DNA from: Halanaerobacter jeridensis
Lineage (GTDB): Bacteria > Bacillota > Halanaerobiia > Halobacteroidales > Halobacteroidaceae
Direction of reading: 5' to 3'
NCBI RefSeq assembly: GCF_016908315.1
Contig: NZ_JAFBDQ010000022.1
Span: forward strand, 1 to 38,574
Length of the DNA: 38,574 bases
Shown: one piece after another, positions 9,098 to 18,465 of the stretch
Position numbering within the stretch: the first letter of the stretch is position 1
How the letters are laid out: the number at the start of each line of letters is the position of its first letter
Made by a program: the position numbers and the translations under genes
The notes under the pieces: model-generated
Database searches by the model: none
Told to the model about the DNA's origin: nothing
The model's input: only the letters and a program-made list of their open reading frames with translations

Positions 9098-9184
9098 TAT
9101 TAGAATCATACTTTTACAGATGAAAAAATAAAATATTATAAGGTACTTATAATGAAAAAGATTATTAGGGAGTGAATAAATGTA

Positions 9185-10441
9185 GTGAAAATCAATTTAG
9201 CTTTAAGTGGGGGTGGAATTAAGGGGATAGCTCATTTAGGAGGGCTTAAAGCATTGGAAGAAAATAATATAGAAGTAGTTGGAATTGCTGGCAGTTCAGT
9301 TGGATCAATTATAGCTAGTTTATATGGCGCTGGCTATTCATGTTCTATTTTAAGAGAAATGATTTATGAACAGAAATTTTCTGAATTTAAGGATGGATTT
9401 ATATTAAATTTGTATCGGTTGATTTTTAGATATGGGGTTTATCGAGGCCAAAGTATTTTAGAATGGTTAGCAGATAAACTTGCAGATAAAGGAGTTGAAA
9501 CTTTTTCAGATTTAGATATTGATGTGCGGATAGTAGTTTCAAATATTAGCTCTTGTTGCTCAAAGGTTTTCTCTCCCCAAACCACCCCGGGATATTCAGT
9601 TGCTAAAGCTGTACGAATGTCTTTAAGTATTCCAGTTTTTTATCAGCCTTGTTTTTATGAAGATCATTTTTGTGTTGATGGTGGTTTGATTAATAATTTA
9701 CCATTAACTGTTTTTGAGGATCAGCGCTATCCCACTTTAGGATTTTTATTACTTAGTTCTAATCTTAATGCTGAGCAAGAAATAGATAACTTTTTAGATT
9801 ATTTGGGAGTTGTAATAGATACTTCTATATCTATTAATGAATTGCGACAAATAGAGCTATCGCGTTCAAAAGTGATTTCTATTCCTACTTCTGAGATTAG
9901 TAGTATTAATTTTAATCTCTCCTTAGCTGAAAAAAAAGAACTCTATAATCGCGGTTACCAACAGGTTTATCAAGATTTAGATAAATTTATGGATCGAAGA
10001 GGTGTAAAAAGTGCTAATAAATTTATTAATTTAAGTCCTACAGTGGTAGAAATAGAAGAAATAAGTGCATTGATGATAGATTACATAATAGAAAAAGTCC
10101 AAATAGAGAAGATTACTAGTATAGTTGCTTTAGGGGATGATGACTATTTGTTTTCTTTTTTAGTAGCCCAAAGGTTGAATAAAAAATTCACGGTAATAAA
10201 TTTGAGTAAATATTCGATTACTAATAGTGCAGTAGAGTATAAATATAATCAGTTGAATTCTGAAAGTAAAGTATTGATTGTTAATTATGCTCTTGTTGAA
10301 AATAGAATTTTAGATAAAGTAATAACTAATTTAAGAGCAAAAGAAGTGGAAGTAGTAGCGGTGTTTAATTTTTTTGGCCCTGAAAGAAAAAGTAACTTTC
10401 ATTTAAATAAGCTAATAACACCTATTTATACATATAATTGA
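9185..10441 (+). CDS. Patatin-like phospholipase with C-terminal PRTase-like domain
   Basis: 418-aa protein. Residues 1 to about 190 form a patatin/RssA-type lipid acyl hydrolase: oxyanion GGGIKG near 9-14, nucleophile elbow GSSVG near 38-42 and catalytic Asp in DGGLINNLP near 160. A bridging segment is followed by about 135 C-terminal residues that align by eye with a phosphoribosyltransferase fold: ITSIVALGDDDYLFSFLVAQRL, then KVLIVNYALVENRILDKVI, then EVEVVAVFNFF. The PRPP-loop Asp pair and TG (usually VDD...TTG) are missing, so the domain is probably non-catalytic. The GTG start at 9185 follows AGGGAGTG by 10 bases; the ATG at 9180 runs straight into TAG. It stands alone before a terminator. 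Confidence 0.83.
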   Translation: MKINLALSGGGIKGIAHLGGLKALEENNIEVVGIAGSSVGSIIASLYGAGYSCSILREMIYEQKFSEFKDGFILNLYRLIFRYGVYRGQSILEWLADKLADKGVETFSDLDIDVRIVVSNISSCCSKVFSPQTTPGYSVAKAVRMSLSIPVFYQPCFYEDHFCVDGGLINNLPLTVFEDQRYPTLGFLLLSSNLNAEQEIDNFLDYLGVVIDTSISINELRQIELSRSKVISIPTSEISSINFNLSLAEKKELYNRGYQQVYQDLDKFMDRRGVKSANKFINLSPTVVEIEEISALMIDYIIEKVQIEKITSIVALGDDDYLFSFLVAQRLNKKFTVINLSKYSITNSAVEYKYNQLNSESKVLIVNYALVENRILDKVITNLRAKEVEVVAVFNFFGPERKSNFHLNKLITPIYTYN

Positions 10442-10448
10442 AATTTTC

Positions 10449-10476
10449 AACAGCCCTATTGTGGGCTGTTTTTTTG
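10449..10476 (+). terminator. Intrinsic terminator after the patatin-like gene
   Basis: Stem AACAGCCC (10449-10456) and GGGCTGTT (10463-10470) with a 6-base loop, then a T-run. Confidence 0.9.
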
Positions 10477-10818
10477 ATTGCTAAAATTATTTTTAAATAT
10501 ATGATGTTTAAAAAGATTTTAGGGTTTTATTTAGAATGATGGAGTTAATAAACTGGTATATAAAAAGATAAGATATTTTTTGTATTTTTTTAGAAAAAGA
10601 AGGAAAATAAATGTGCAATATAGAATATAATAGTTAAGAAGCATTTTATTTTTATAAAAACACATTTAAGTAAAAATATTAATTGAGTATAGTTTGCTTA
10701 GCTATAATTTTCAATGAAGTAATTATAAACTATTTAAATAAGACTTAATCAAGAGAAGTACTAAAGTGTTTAGGTTAAGGCAGGAGAAAATTATATATTA
10801 TTCAAAGGGGGCAAAAGT
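10477..10818. other. Intergenic region, no gene seen
   Basis: About 340 bases of very AT-rich sequence before the second chemoreceptor gene. I see no convincing reading frame with a ribosome binding site and no clear -35/-10 pair (a TATAAT at 10703-10708 lacks a well-spaced -35). The last bases hold the AAAGGGGGC ribosome binding site of the next gene. Confidence 0.6.
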
Positions 10819-12816
10819 ATGAAGTTTAAATCTTATAAGTATGAATTGATTTTAAAGTTGATAGTGGTGATTACTTTAATTTTGACTATAATAATTGGGT
10901 TTAATTTTTATTTTAGCAGACAAAATTTGATTAAAAAGTATCAGAATTCAGAAACTCGAGTTATTTCTCAAGCAACTAATATTTTAAATCAGACTGACGT
11001 TTTATACCAAATTTTAAATAATAATATGAATAAACAGATGAAAGAATTTTCTAAAGAAATAGCGCAAGTATATAGTAGAAATAATGGTAATTTGTCTAAT
11101 CAGGACTTAAAAGAATTGAAGAGAAAATATGAGGTATCTGATATTTATCTAATTAATAAACAAGGGATTATAGAAAAAACAACTTTTGCTAAAGACCAAG
11201 GATTAAATTTATTTAAAGCAATTAAAGGATTTGATAAATTTTTGACTGATGTCAGAACAGGAGACGAATTTGTATCTAATAAAATAGCTTTAGAGCAAAA
11301 GACTAATAAATTTAAGAAGTTTACTTATTATCCTGCCCCTGACCACGAATATATTATTGAATTAGGTTGGTATGCTCAAGATTTTGATCCCACCATAAAG
11401 AAGACAAGTTTTCAAAAGATAACTAAGGATATAGTAGAACAAAATTATTTGATTAAGAATATTAGATTATTTGATTTAGCTGATTTTAGGACTTTAGGGG
11501 ATATGAATTATAAATTGCCTCAAAAACATCAAATTGAAATAAAAAATAAAGCTAATCAAGATAAGATAATGCTGAATGAAAATACTAAAAGTTATGGTCA
11601 ATTAGAGTATGTATATAAAAAAGTGGCGTTTTCTAGTATGAATCACGGTCGTCTAATTCAAATTGTATTAAATAAAGAAAAGCTAATTACTGATTTAAGA
11701 AAAGAAATATTCTTAAATTTAGGTTTATTTTTATTAGGACTTTTAATTACAGTGGGGATAAGTTATTTGTTGAGTAAAGATATAATTAGTTTAATTAATA
11801 AAGTGAAAAATAAGGTTGTTAAATTAGGGAATGGAGATTTAACTGTTCAAATAGTAGAAAATAGAGAAGATGAGTTTGGAGAATTAGCTAAATCATTTAA
11901 TCAAACTGTTAAACGGCAGAGAAAATTAATAACTAATATATTTAAATTAATTGAAGATTTATCATCTTATAGTAATGAGATATCAAAAGTTGATGAAAAA
12001 ATTAACGATACTTTTGATTTTATTAAAGGTGTAAAAACAGGAAATAAAGAAACTGCAGCGGCTATAGATGAAATTTCTATTTCTATTGAAGAAATAGCTA
12101 AGGGAACAGAATCATTATCTGTTAAAGCAGAAACAATTTCAGAACTAGGTACTGAAACATTTTCGATAATGAAAGAAGCAGATGATAAAATTAATTTTGG
12201 GACTGAACTTGTTAATGAAGCAGTAAAGGTTATGGAAGATTTAGAGAATAGTGTATCTAAAGTAGATAAAATATCAGAAAAAATTATGGGTATTGCTGAT
12301 GAAACTAATTTATTATCTTTAGATGGTGCGATTGAAGCAGCAGATTCAGGAGGGGCAGGTCAAGGATTTGCATCTGTAGCAGATGATATTAAAGACTTAG
12401 CAGATGAAAGTATGAAATCAGCTAAAGAAGTAAAGGAAATAGTAACAGAAGTAAAAGAAGTAGCAGAAAGGACAATAAATATTATGGTTCCTTCAGATGA
12501 ATCTCATCAAAATATTGCGGATGTTTTTAAAGAGATTCAAAATTTATCTGGTGACTTAATGAATAAAGCAGAACAAGTAACAGAAACTACAGAAGACCAA
12601 GTTGCTTCTACAGAAGAAATTAGTGCTTCCACCGAGGAAATCAGTGCATCTACAGAAGAGGTTTCAGCACAAGCAGATAAAATGTATAAAAATGCTCAGG
12701 AATTAGAGAATATAATGAGTCAAGTAGTAGAAGCAAATCAAAATTTAAATGATCGCTTTAAAGAGCAAGCTCAAGAATCAAAGGAAAAATTAGAAGAAGT
12801 TAATATAGAACTATAA
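10819..12816 (+). CDS. Methyl-accepting chemotaxis-like protein with atypical signalling tip
   Basis: 665-aa transmembrane receptor: TM1 at about 11-31, an extracytoplasmic sensor (about 33-290, Cache-like but weakly conserved, with DIYLINKQGIIEKTTFAKDQG), TM2 at about 295-318, HAMP (about 320-372, with the NREDEFGELAKSFN end) and a C-terminal coiled-coil hairpin. The tip reads IADETNLLSLDGAIEAADSGGAGQGFASVADDI, where the family norm is [16 protein letters not shown]; the conserved Asn, Arg and Glu of the CheA/CheW contact region are replaced. It also carries a repeated EEISASTEEISASTEEVSA stretch near the C-terminus. It may signal through an unusual partner or not through CheA at all (inference). 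ATG start with AAAGGGGGC upstream. Confidence 0.88.
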   Translation: MKFKSYKYELILKLIVVITLILTIIIGFNFYFSRQNLIKKYQNSETRVISQATNILNQTDVLYQILNNNMNKQMKEFSKEIAQVYSRNNGNLSNQDLKELKRKYEVSDIYLINKQGIIEKTTFAKDQGLNLFKAIKGFDKFLTDVRTGDEFVSNKIALEQKTNKFKKFTYYPAPDHEYIIELGWYAQDFDPTIKKTSFQKITKDIVEQNYLIKNIRLFDLADFRTLGDMNYKLPQKHQIEIKNKANQDKIMLNENTKSYGQLEYVYKKVAFSSMNHGRLIQIVLNKEKLITDLRKEIFLNLGLFLLGLLITVGISYLLSKDIISLINKVKNKVVKLGNGDLTVQIVENREDEFGELAKSFNQTVKRQRKLITNIFKLIEDLSSYSNEISKVDEKINDTFDFIKGVKTGNKETAAAIDEISISIEEIAKGTESLSVKAETISELGTETFSIMKEADDKINFGTELVNEAVKVMEDLENSVSKVDKISEKIMGIADETNLLSLDGAIEAADSGGAGQGFASVADDIKDLADESMKSAKEVKEIVTEVKEVAERTINIMVPSDESHQNIADVFKEIQNLSGDLMNKAEQVTETTEDQVASTEEISASTEEISASTEEVSAQADKMYKNAQELENIMSQVVEANQNLNDRFKEQAQESKEKLEEVNIEL

Positions 12817-12843
12817 AGGTAAATATTAATTTTAAATAGCAAT

Positions 12844-12872
12844 TTGAGATGTAATAGTTAAACTGTTATAAT
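12844..12872 (+). promoter_or_regulatory. Sigma-A promoter for the aldo/keto reductase gene
   Basis: TTGAGA (12844-12849), 17-base spacer, TATAAT (12867-12872), 40 bases before the ATG. Confidence 0.75.
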
Positions 12873-12911
12873 TAATCTAACAATTACGTAAAATAAAGGG
12901 GGCACCAAGGA

Positions 12912-14042
12912 ATGCAGTATAGAGAATTTGGTGATTTAGATTGGCAGGTTTCAGCACTAGGCTTTGGAGCAATGCGTTTACCTGAAGATGATGGAGAAAT
13001 TAATGAAGCAGAAGCAATTGAAATGATTCGGTATGCGATTGATAATGGAGTTAATTATGTTGATACAGCGTGGCCTTATCATGGAGGGGAAAGTGAAAGC
13101 CTTGTTGCTAAAGCGTTAAAGGATGGATATCGAGAAGAAGTTAAAGTAGCTACTAAGATGCCATCTTGGGAACTTGAAAAGAAAGAAGATTTAGATAAAT
13201 ATCTTAATCAACAATTAGAAAGATTAGAAGTAGAAAAGATTGATTTTTATCTATTACATGCTTTAGACCAGGATCATTGGCAAAATTATAAAGATATTGG
13301 ACTTGATTATGTATTTAATTGGATCGAGAAGATGAAAGAAGAAGGAAAAATAGATCAGATTGGATTTTCTTTTCATGATGATTATGATTTATTTGAAGAA
13401 TTAGTTGATAGCTATGATTGGGATTTTTGTCAAATTCAATATAATTACATTGATACAGAATTTCAAGCAGGTAAGAAAGGTTTGAAATATGCTGATGAAA
13501 ATGATATTCCAGTAGTAGTCATGGAACCTTTACGTGGTGGTAGTTTAGCAGGAGATATGCCTGAAGAAATAGAAGAAATAATTGCTCAATCTGAGACAAA
13601 GAGAAGTGCAGCAGACTGGGCTTTACAGTGGTTGTGGAATCAACCTGAAGTAGCAGTTGTACTAAGTGGAATGAGTACTTTAGAGCAGGTTAAAGAAAAT
13701 GTAGAAAGTGCTGATAATTCGGGTGTAGGAATATTAAGTGATCAGGAAGAAGAAATTGTTGCAGAAGTGGCTAATAAATATGAAGAACTGGTACCTGTCA
13801 ATTGTACAGGATGTGGATATTGTGTTCCGTGCCCGACTGGTGTTAGAATTCCAAAGACTTTTGCTGTCTATAATGAAAGTAAAATATTTAATTCTCAAGA
13901 AGCAGAAGAAGAATATGAGAATTTAGCTGAAGGTCAACAAGCTAGTGCTTGTGTAGAATGTGGGCAATGTGAAGAAATTTGTCCGCAAAATATAGAAATT
14001 ATAGAAAGATTGACAGAAGCTCATGAATACTTAACTGCTTAG
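12912..14042 (+). CDS. Aldo/keto reductase with C-terminal 4Fe-4S ferredoxin domain
   Basis: 376-aa cytoplasmic oxidoreductase of the COG1453 type. Residues 1 to about 275 form an AKR barrel with the Asp/Tyr/Lys/His set visible in DTAWPYHGGESE, VKVATKMPSW and FYLLHALDQ. The C-terminus carries cysteine motifs CTGCGYCVPCPTGV and CVECGQCEEICPQ, giving 4Fe-4S binding that could link NAD(P)H chemistry to ferredoxin-level electrons (inference). The substrate is unknown. The ATG follows AAGGGGGCACC. A dedicated promoter and terminator flank it, so it is a single-gene transcript. Confidence 0.9.
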   Translation: MQYREFGDLDWQVSALGFGAMRLPEDDGEINEAEAIEMIRYAIDNGVNYVDTAWPYHGGESESLVAKALKDGYREEVKVATKMPSWELEKKEDLDKYLNQQLERLEVEKIDFYLLHALDQDHWQNYKDIGLDYVFNWIEKMKEEGKIDQIGFSFHDDYDLFEELVDSYDWDFCQIQYNYIDTEFQAGKKGLKYADENDIPVVVMEPLRGGSLAGDMPEEIEEIIAQSETKRSAADWALQWLWNQPEVAVVLSGMSTLEQVKENVESADNSGVGILSDQEEEIVAEVANKYEELVPVNCTGCGYCVPCPTGVRIPKTFAVYNESKIFNSQEAEEEYENLAEGQQASACVECGQCEEICPQNIEIIERLTEAHEYLTA

Positions 14043-14084
14043 ATACAGCAATAATTAAAAAAATATATGAATAACTACTGATTC

Positions 14085-14113
14085 AAACCAGGGGGCAACC
14101 TCTGGTTTTTTAT
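14085..14113 (+). terminator. Intrinsic terminator after the aldo/keto reductase gene
   Basis: Stem AACCAGGGG (14086-14094) with CCTCTGGTT (14099-14107), one G-T pair, GCAA loop, then six T residues. Confidence 0.88.
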
Positions 14114-14155
14114 TTATTAATAGCAGAGTATTATTTCACAAATAATAGATTAGTG

Positions 14156-14184
14156 TTGACAATTGACGTTTAATAAGATATTAT
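14156..14184 (+). promoter_or_regulatory. Sigma-A promoter of the copper operon
   Basis: TTGACA (14156-14161), 17-base spacer, TATTAT (14179-14184). The expected start site is near 14191, immediately before the CsoR-type operator. Confidence 0.8.
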
Positions 14185-14197
14185 TAAATTAAGCAAT

Positions 14198-14213
14198 ATA
14201 CCCATAGGGGGTA
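14198..14213. promoter_or_regulatory. CsoR-type copper operator
   Basis: TACCC (14199-14203), ATAGG, GGGTA (14209-14213): the GC-rich inverted repeat in an AT-rich setting that CsoR repressors bind in Firmicute copA promoters. It covers the early transcribed region, so apo-CsoR should block initiation or clearance. A csoR gene lies downstream in the same cluster. Confidence 0.8.
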
Positions 14214-14263
14214 GGGGTAATATTTTAAGAGATTGTTAATCTTATATTTCAGGGGGGATATAT

Positions 14264-16738
14264 ATGACCCAAAATAAAATAAATCTTAAAGTAACGGGAA
14301 TGACTTGTGCAGCTTGTTCACAGAGAGTTGAGAATGCTTTAAACGAATCTAAAGGAGTCGAAGAAGCAGCAGTTAATTTGCCAGCTGAAAAAGCAGCAAT
14401 AGAATATAATGAGGATGAATTAAATGCTGCTGATTTAGTGCAGATAGTTAAAGATACAGGATATGGAGTTAAAGTAAAAAAAGAAAGTATCAAGATTGAA
14501 GATATGAGTTGTGCTAGTTGTGCTCAGAATATAGAGAAAGTATTAAATCAATCTGATGGAGTATTAGAAGCAGCAGTTAATTTTGCTGCAGAAAATGCTG
14601 TAGTTGAGTTTTTACCGAATGTAGTTAGTAAAACTGAACTGATTTCTGAAATTGAAAAGATAGGTTATACAGTAGCCGAAGAAGAAAGTGAAGAAAAAGA
14701 AACTAAAGTAGATGAAGATCAGCAAAAGATAGAAAAGGCACGTTCTAAAATGATAGCTAGTTGGGCGTTAACAATCCCGATTATGTTGTGGATGATACCA
14801 GAAATGTTTTTTGGGGTTGCTTGGCCTAATGAAAGTGCTTATAGTTTAGGAATGATTGCTTTAGCAATTCCGATTTTATTCTATGTTGGGCGCAAGACTT
14901 ATTATACTGCTTATAAGTCTATTATTCACGGTAGTGCTAATATGGATGTATTGATTGCAATGGGGACAGGGGCAGCCTTTATTACAGGTCCTTTGACCTT
15001 TTTTACTCCTATTGCTAACTATGCTGGAGTTTCAGCAATGATTATGACTTTTCACTTAACAGGGCGTTATATTGAAACCAAAGCTAAAGGTAGAGCCTCT
15101 CAAGCAATTAAGAAATTATTAGAATTAGGAGCTAATACAGCTACAATATTAAAAGATGGTGAGGAAGTAGAAGTCCCAGTTGAAGATGTAAAGGTAGGAG
15201 ATGTAATGGTAATAAGACCAGGGGAAAAAGTACCTACTGATGGAAAAATAATTGAAGGTGAAAGTGCTTTTGATGAGTCAATGGCTACAGGTGAATCAAT
15301 GCCGGTTACTAAATCTGTAGGAGATGAAGTAATTGGAGCAACTATTAATCAGCGCGGATTAATTAAAGTTGAAGCCACTAAGGTAGGAAAGGATACTTTT
15401 CTTTCTCAGGTAATTAAAATGGTAGAAGAAGCTCAAGGTACTAAGGTTCCAATTCAGGAATTTGCTGATAAAGTAACTAGTATTTTTGTACCAACAGTAT
15501 TAGGAATAGCAGCATTGACTTTCTTAAGTTGGCTGATTTTCCCGCAAGCTTTAGGACAAGTTACTAGTTGGGCAGCTGGATTTTTACCATGGGTAGATCC
15601 TAATTTAGGGGTTATTACAGCAGCTATTTTTGCTACTATTGCAGTCTTAGTAATTGCCTGTCCTTGCGCTCTAGGATTAGCCACGCCGACTGCATTAATG
15701 GTTGGTACTGGTATGGGAGCAGAGAATGGGGTTTTGATTCGTAAAGGAGAAGCAATTCAAACTATGAAAGATGTGCATACCATTGTCTTTGATAAAACAG
15801 GTACAATTACTAAGGGCCAACCTGAAGTTACGGATATCATAGCTAAGAATGATTTTACTGAGCAAGAATTATTGGAGGCTGCTGCTAGTGTAGAAGCAGG
15901 TTCAGAACATCCGCTAGGAGAAGCAATAGTTAGAAAAGCTGAAAATGAAGATGTTGAACTAAAAGATATTAACGAATTTAATTCTGTGACTGGTAAAGGA
16001 GTTAAAGCTAAAATATATGAAAAAGAAATTTTGGTAGGAAGCCGTAGGTTATTGACTGAAGCAGGAATTGAAGTTGAGAGTTTAGAAGAAGAAATGCAGG
16101 AATTAGAGAAAAAAGCTAAAACTGCTATGTTAGTAGCAATTGAAGACCAAGTAGCTGGAATTATAGCTGTAGCAGATCCTTTAAAAGAAGATTCCAAAGC
16201 AGCTATTAATGAATTACGCGAATTAGGATTAGAAACGGTAATGATTACTGGAGATAATCAACGTACTGCTGAGGCTATTGCTGAAGAAGTAGGAATTGAC
16301 CATGTAGTAGCTGAAGTCTTGCCTGATGGTAAAGTTAATGAAATCAAAGACTTGCAAGAAAAATTTGGGACAATTGCTATGGTAGGAGATGGAATTAATG
16401 ATGCTCCAGCTTTGACACAAGCTCATGTAGGAATTGCTATTGGTACTGGAACAGATATTGCTATTGAATCTGCTGATGTAACATTAGTACGTGGTGATTT
16501 ATCTTCAGTTATTGCAGCAGTTAAATTGTCCCGAGCAACATTTAAAAAGATAAAACAGAATTTGTTCTGGGCCTTTATTTACAATACTATTGCTATTCCA
16601 GTTGCTATTTTAGGTTTATTGCATCCAGCAATTGCAGAAGCAGCAATGGCAACCAGTTCTGTTAGTGTTGTAACTAATGCTAATTTACTGCGGAGAGTAG
16701 ATATAACTCCCGACTTTATAGTGACGAGTAAAAAGTAA
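14264..16738 (+). CDS. copA: Copper-exporting P1B-type ATPase
   Basis: 824-aa membrane pump that expels Cu(I) using ATP. Two N-terminal heavy-metal domains carry GMTCAAC (about residues 11-17) and DMSCASC (about 80-86). The membrane ion site is CPC at 466-468 in [11 protein letters not shown]; the phosphorylated Asp is D510 in [21 protein letters not shown] and [10 protein letters not shown] complete the P and N domains. A C-terminal [16 protein letters not shown] block fits the Cu(I) subtype. Length is typical. The ATG at 14264 follows AGGGGGGATA. It is first in copA-csoR-copZ and preceded by a promoter with a CsoR operator. The last few codons (VTSKK) coincide with an interspersed AGTGAYGAGTA-like repeat. 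Confidence 0.96.
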   Translation: MTQNKINLKVTGMTCAACSQRVENALNESKGVEEAAVNLPAEKAAIEYNEDELNAADLVQIVKDTGYGVKVKKESIKIEDMSCASCAQNIEKVLNQSDGVLEAAVNFAAENAVVEFLPNVVSKTELISEIEKIGYTVAEEESEEKETKVDEDQQKIEKARSKMIASWALTIPIMLWMIPEMFFGVAWPNESAYSLGMIALAIPILFYVGRKTYYTAYKSIIHGSANMDVLIAMGTGAAFITGPLTFFTPIANYAGVSAMIMTFHLTGRYIETKAKGRASQAIKKLLELGANTATILKDGEEVEVPVEDVKVGDVMVIRPGEKVPTDGKIIEGESAFDESMATGESMPVTKSVGDEVIGATINQRGLIKVEATKVGKDTFLSQVIKMVEEAQGTKVPIQEFADKVTSIFVPTVLGIAALTFLSWLIFPQALGQVTSWAAGFLPWVDPNLGVITAAIFATIAVLVIACPCALGLATPTALMVGTGMGAENGVLIRKGEAIQTMKDVHTIVFDKTGTITKGQPEVTDIIAKNDFTEQELLEAAASVEAGSEHPLGEAIVRKAENEDVELKDINEFNSVTGKGVKAKIYEKEILVGSRRLLTEAGIEVESLEEEMQELEKKAKTAMLVAIEDQVAGIIAVADPLKEDSKAAINELRELGLETVMITGDNQRTAEAIAEEVGIDHVVAEVLPDGKVNEIKDLQEKFGTIAMVGDGINDAPALTQAHVGIAIGTGTDIAIESADVTLVRGDLSSVIAAVKLSRATFKKIKQNLFWAFIYNTIAIPVAILGLLHPAIAEAAMATSSVSVVTNANLLRRVDITPDFIVTSKK

Positions 16739-16840
16739 AAACCATAAATCAAAAACTAAAAAAAAGAAGTTCCTCGAAATAAAGGGGGTTAAAGCTGATT
16801 TTGACTTTGCTTTTTATTTTCTACTCATCACTTTTTACTA
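16720..16840. repeat. Inverted pair of AGTGAYGAGTA-type repeats flanking the copA-csoR gap
   Basis: AGTGACGAGTAAAAAGTAAA at the very end of copA and, in opposite orientation, TTTTTATTTTCTACTCATCACT just upstream of csoR (about 16811-16832) match at about 19 of 22 positions. They could fold as a hairpin between the two genes. Sequence of the same style occurs after both amtB genes. Confidence 0.6.
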
Positions 16841-16865
16841 TAACTAAGTGTTGGAGGTGAATGAT

Positions 16866-17144
16866 ATGAGTTCATATCAAGATAAAAAAGAGAATCTGAA
16901 GACTCGCTTAAAGAGAATTGAGGGCCAAGTACGTGGTCTGCATAAAATGGTTGATGAAGAAAAATATTGTGTTGATGTATTAACGCAGATTAATGCTGTT
17001 AAAGGGGCATTAAATAAAGTAGGAATGGAAGTTTTAGAATCACATACTAAAGGGTGTGTGACAAATGCGATTAAGGAAGAAGAAAAAGAAGATGAAATTA
17101 TTAATGAGTTAATGGATGTTGTTTTTAAGTTTACTAATAAATAA
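16866..17144 (+). CDS. csoR: CsoR-family copper-sensing repressor
   Basis: 92-aa all-helical repressor that binds Cu(I) and then releases its operator. The ligand triad is visible as Cys35 (EEKYCVD), His60 and Cys64 (ESHTKGC), and the RLKRIEGQVRGL N-terminal helix is typical. The ATG at 16866 lies six bases after GGAGGTG; the upstream in-frame GTG overlaps that site. A matching TACCC-N5-GGGTA operator precedes copA, so the operon should be autoregulated. No separate promoter is clear in the 127 bases after copA. Confidence 0.93.
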   Translation: MSSYQDKKENLKTRLKRIEGQVRGLHKMVDEEKYCVDVLTQINAVKGALNKVGMEVLESHTKGCVTNAIKEEEKEDEIINELMDVVFKFTNK

Positions 17145-17225
17145 AATTATTTTAAGAATATGTTTTACTCTATAAGTGTAAATTAGATACAAAATATAAA
17201 TAAACTTAATGAGGGGTTGATTTGA

Positions 17226-17429
17226 ATGAGTAAAAAGCAATTAACTGTAGAAGGTATGTCATGTGGGCACTGTAAAAATGCTGTAGAGACTGCTTTGATG
17301 GATTTAGAAGGAGTCAATCAAGCAGAGGTTGATTTAGATGCTAAAACTGTAACAATCAAGTATGAAGGGGTTAGCGAAGCAAATTTAACGGCAGCAATTG
17401 AAAATGCTGGACCTTATGAAGTGCAGTAG
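17226..17429 (+). CDS. copZ: Copper chaperone CopZ (heavy-metal-associated domain)
   Basis: 67-aa single ferredoxin-like HMA domain with the Cu(I) site GMSCGHC near residues 10-16. It delivers Cu(I) to CopA and can pass it to CsoR. It lies 81 bases after csoR, has GAGGGGTTG upstream of its ATG, and is followed by a strong terminator that closes the copper operon. Confidence 0.93.
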   Translation: MSKKQLTVEGMSCGHCKNAVETALMDLEGVNQAEVDLDAKTVTIKYEGVSEANLTAAIENAGPYEVQ

Positions 17430-17435
17430 TCTAAT

Positions 17436-17466
17436 AAACAGCTCCTTTTTGGAGCTGTTTTTTTAT
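17436..17466 (+). terminator. Intrinsic terminator of the copper operon
   Basis: Perfect 10-bp stem AAACAGCTCC (17436-17445) and GGAGCTGTTT (17451-17460), loop of five T, then a T-run. Confidence 0.93.
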
Positions 17467-17620
17467 GGTTTTAAGGTTAGTTTGCTTTGTTAGCTTAAGC
17501 CTCATAGTTTAGAGCTTACAGCTAAATGAGCGTAGTCTTATTTTCTATTTAATACAGGAATTCAACACTTTTCATAGAATTTATTGATTAAGTAACAATA
17601 AACTTGTGGAGGTGGAAAAG

Positions 17621-18454
17621 ATGCCTAAACTACCTAATATTTTAATCATTGATGATTCATCTTTCTTAAGAAAATCAGTGGGAAAGTTGCTTTCCGAAAA
17701 TGAAATGAATGTATTTGAGGCAGAGAATTTGGCCCAGGTAAGGAATAATAGATTTTCGGGAAATAAGAAATTGTCTGATATGGATTTAGTTCTATTAGAT
17801 ATATATTTAAAAGGAGAAAAGGGGTTTGATATTTTACCTTATTTAAGAAACGAGTATCCTACTCTTCCAGTAGTTATTTTAAGTATGGATGATAGTAAAG
17901 AAACAGTGTTGAGAGCTTTTAGTCTTAAAGCAAATGATTATATTTTAAAGCCTTTTGATGAGCAAAAGTTGATTGATAAAGTTAATTATTATATTAATTT
18001 AGATGAGCAATGTATTATTAATCCGCGCCAATGTTCAGTAGTAGAAAGACAGCCAAGAGATGAGTTTGATTATTTTCAAGTTGATTTATCAACTGAAATT
18101 AGTCGTTCGTTGAGGAGTGAATTATCATTTTCTATAGTAGAGTTGAGTTTAAAACCAGAAAGAGAAGGAGTAATTAATAAAGAAAAGCTATTGAATTTAA
18201 TCCGAGATATTGATCAGCTATATTCTACTAAAGAGTCTAATTATTTATTTTTATTACCGTTAACAAATAGAGAAGGTGTGCAGAAATTTATAAATAGATT
18301 AAAAGAAGAGTTTCAAACTAAATTTAATTTAGAATATTTTGACTTTATAAATACTATTACTTTTCCATCAGATATCACTAAATATGTTAGTAAGACTAGG
18401 GCAGTTAAATATCAGCAAGAAATTTTAGAAAAATTACAAGCTGAAGATAGATAA
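17621..18454 (+). CDS. Response regulator: REC plus degenerate GGDEF-like domain
   Basis: 277-aa protein. The receiver domain (about 1-122) has the acidic pair in IIDDSS, the phosphoacceptor Asp in LLDIYLKGEKG, Ser in ILSMDD and Lys in NDYILKPF. Residues about 145-277 resemble a GGDEF fold (DLSTEISRSLRSELSFSIVELSL, then NYLFLLPLTNREGVQKFINRL), but no GG(D/E)EF motif exists; the matching place reads TKESNYLF, so cyclase activity is unlikely. The ATG at 17621 follows GGAGGTGG; the GTG at 17606 is rejected. No partner kinase is adjacent. It converges with the DUF5658 gene, 11 bases apart. Confidence 0.8.
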   Translation: MPKLPNILIIDDSSFLRKSVGKLLSENEMNVFEAENLAQVRNNRFSGNKKLSDMDLVLLDIYLKGEKGFDILPYLRNEYPTLPVVILSMDDSKETVLRAFSLKANDYILKPFDEQKLIDKVNYYINLDEQCIINPRQCSVVERQPRDEFDYFQVDLSTEISRSLRSELSFSIVELSLKPEREGVINKEKLLNLIRDIDQLYSTKESNYLFLLPLTNREGVQKFINRLKEEFQTKFNLEYFDFINTITFPSDITKYVSKTRAVKYQQEILEKLQAEDR

Positions 18455-18465
18455 ATTTGGGATGA

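Noticed and set aside
13738-13926. 62-aa + frame inside the aldo/keto reductase
   Set aside because: It is an out-of-frame shadow within a clear enzyme domain with Fe-S cysteines.
14242-16426. Minus-strand frames opposite copA
   Set aside because: They are low-complexity Ser/Thr/Ala-rich mirrors of the strongly coding + strand and have no ribosome binding sites.
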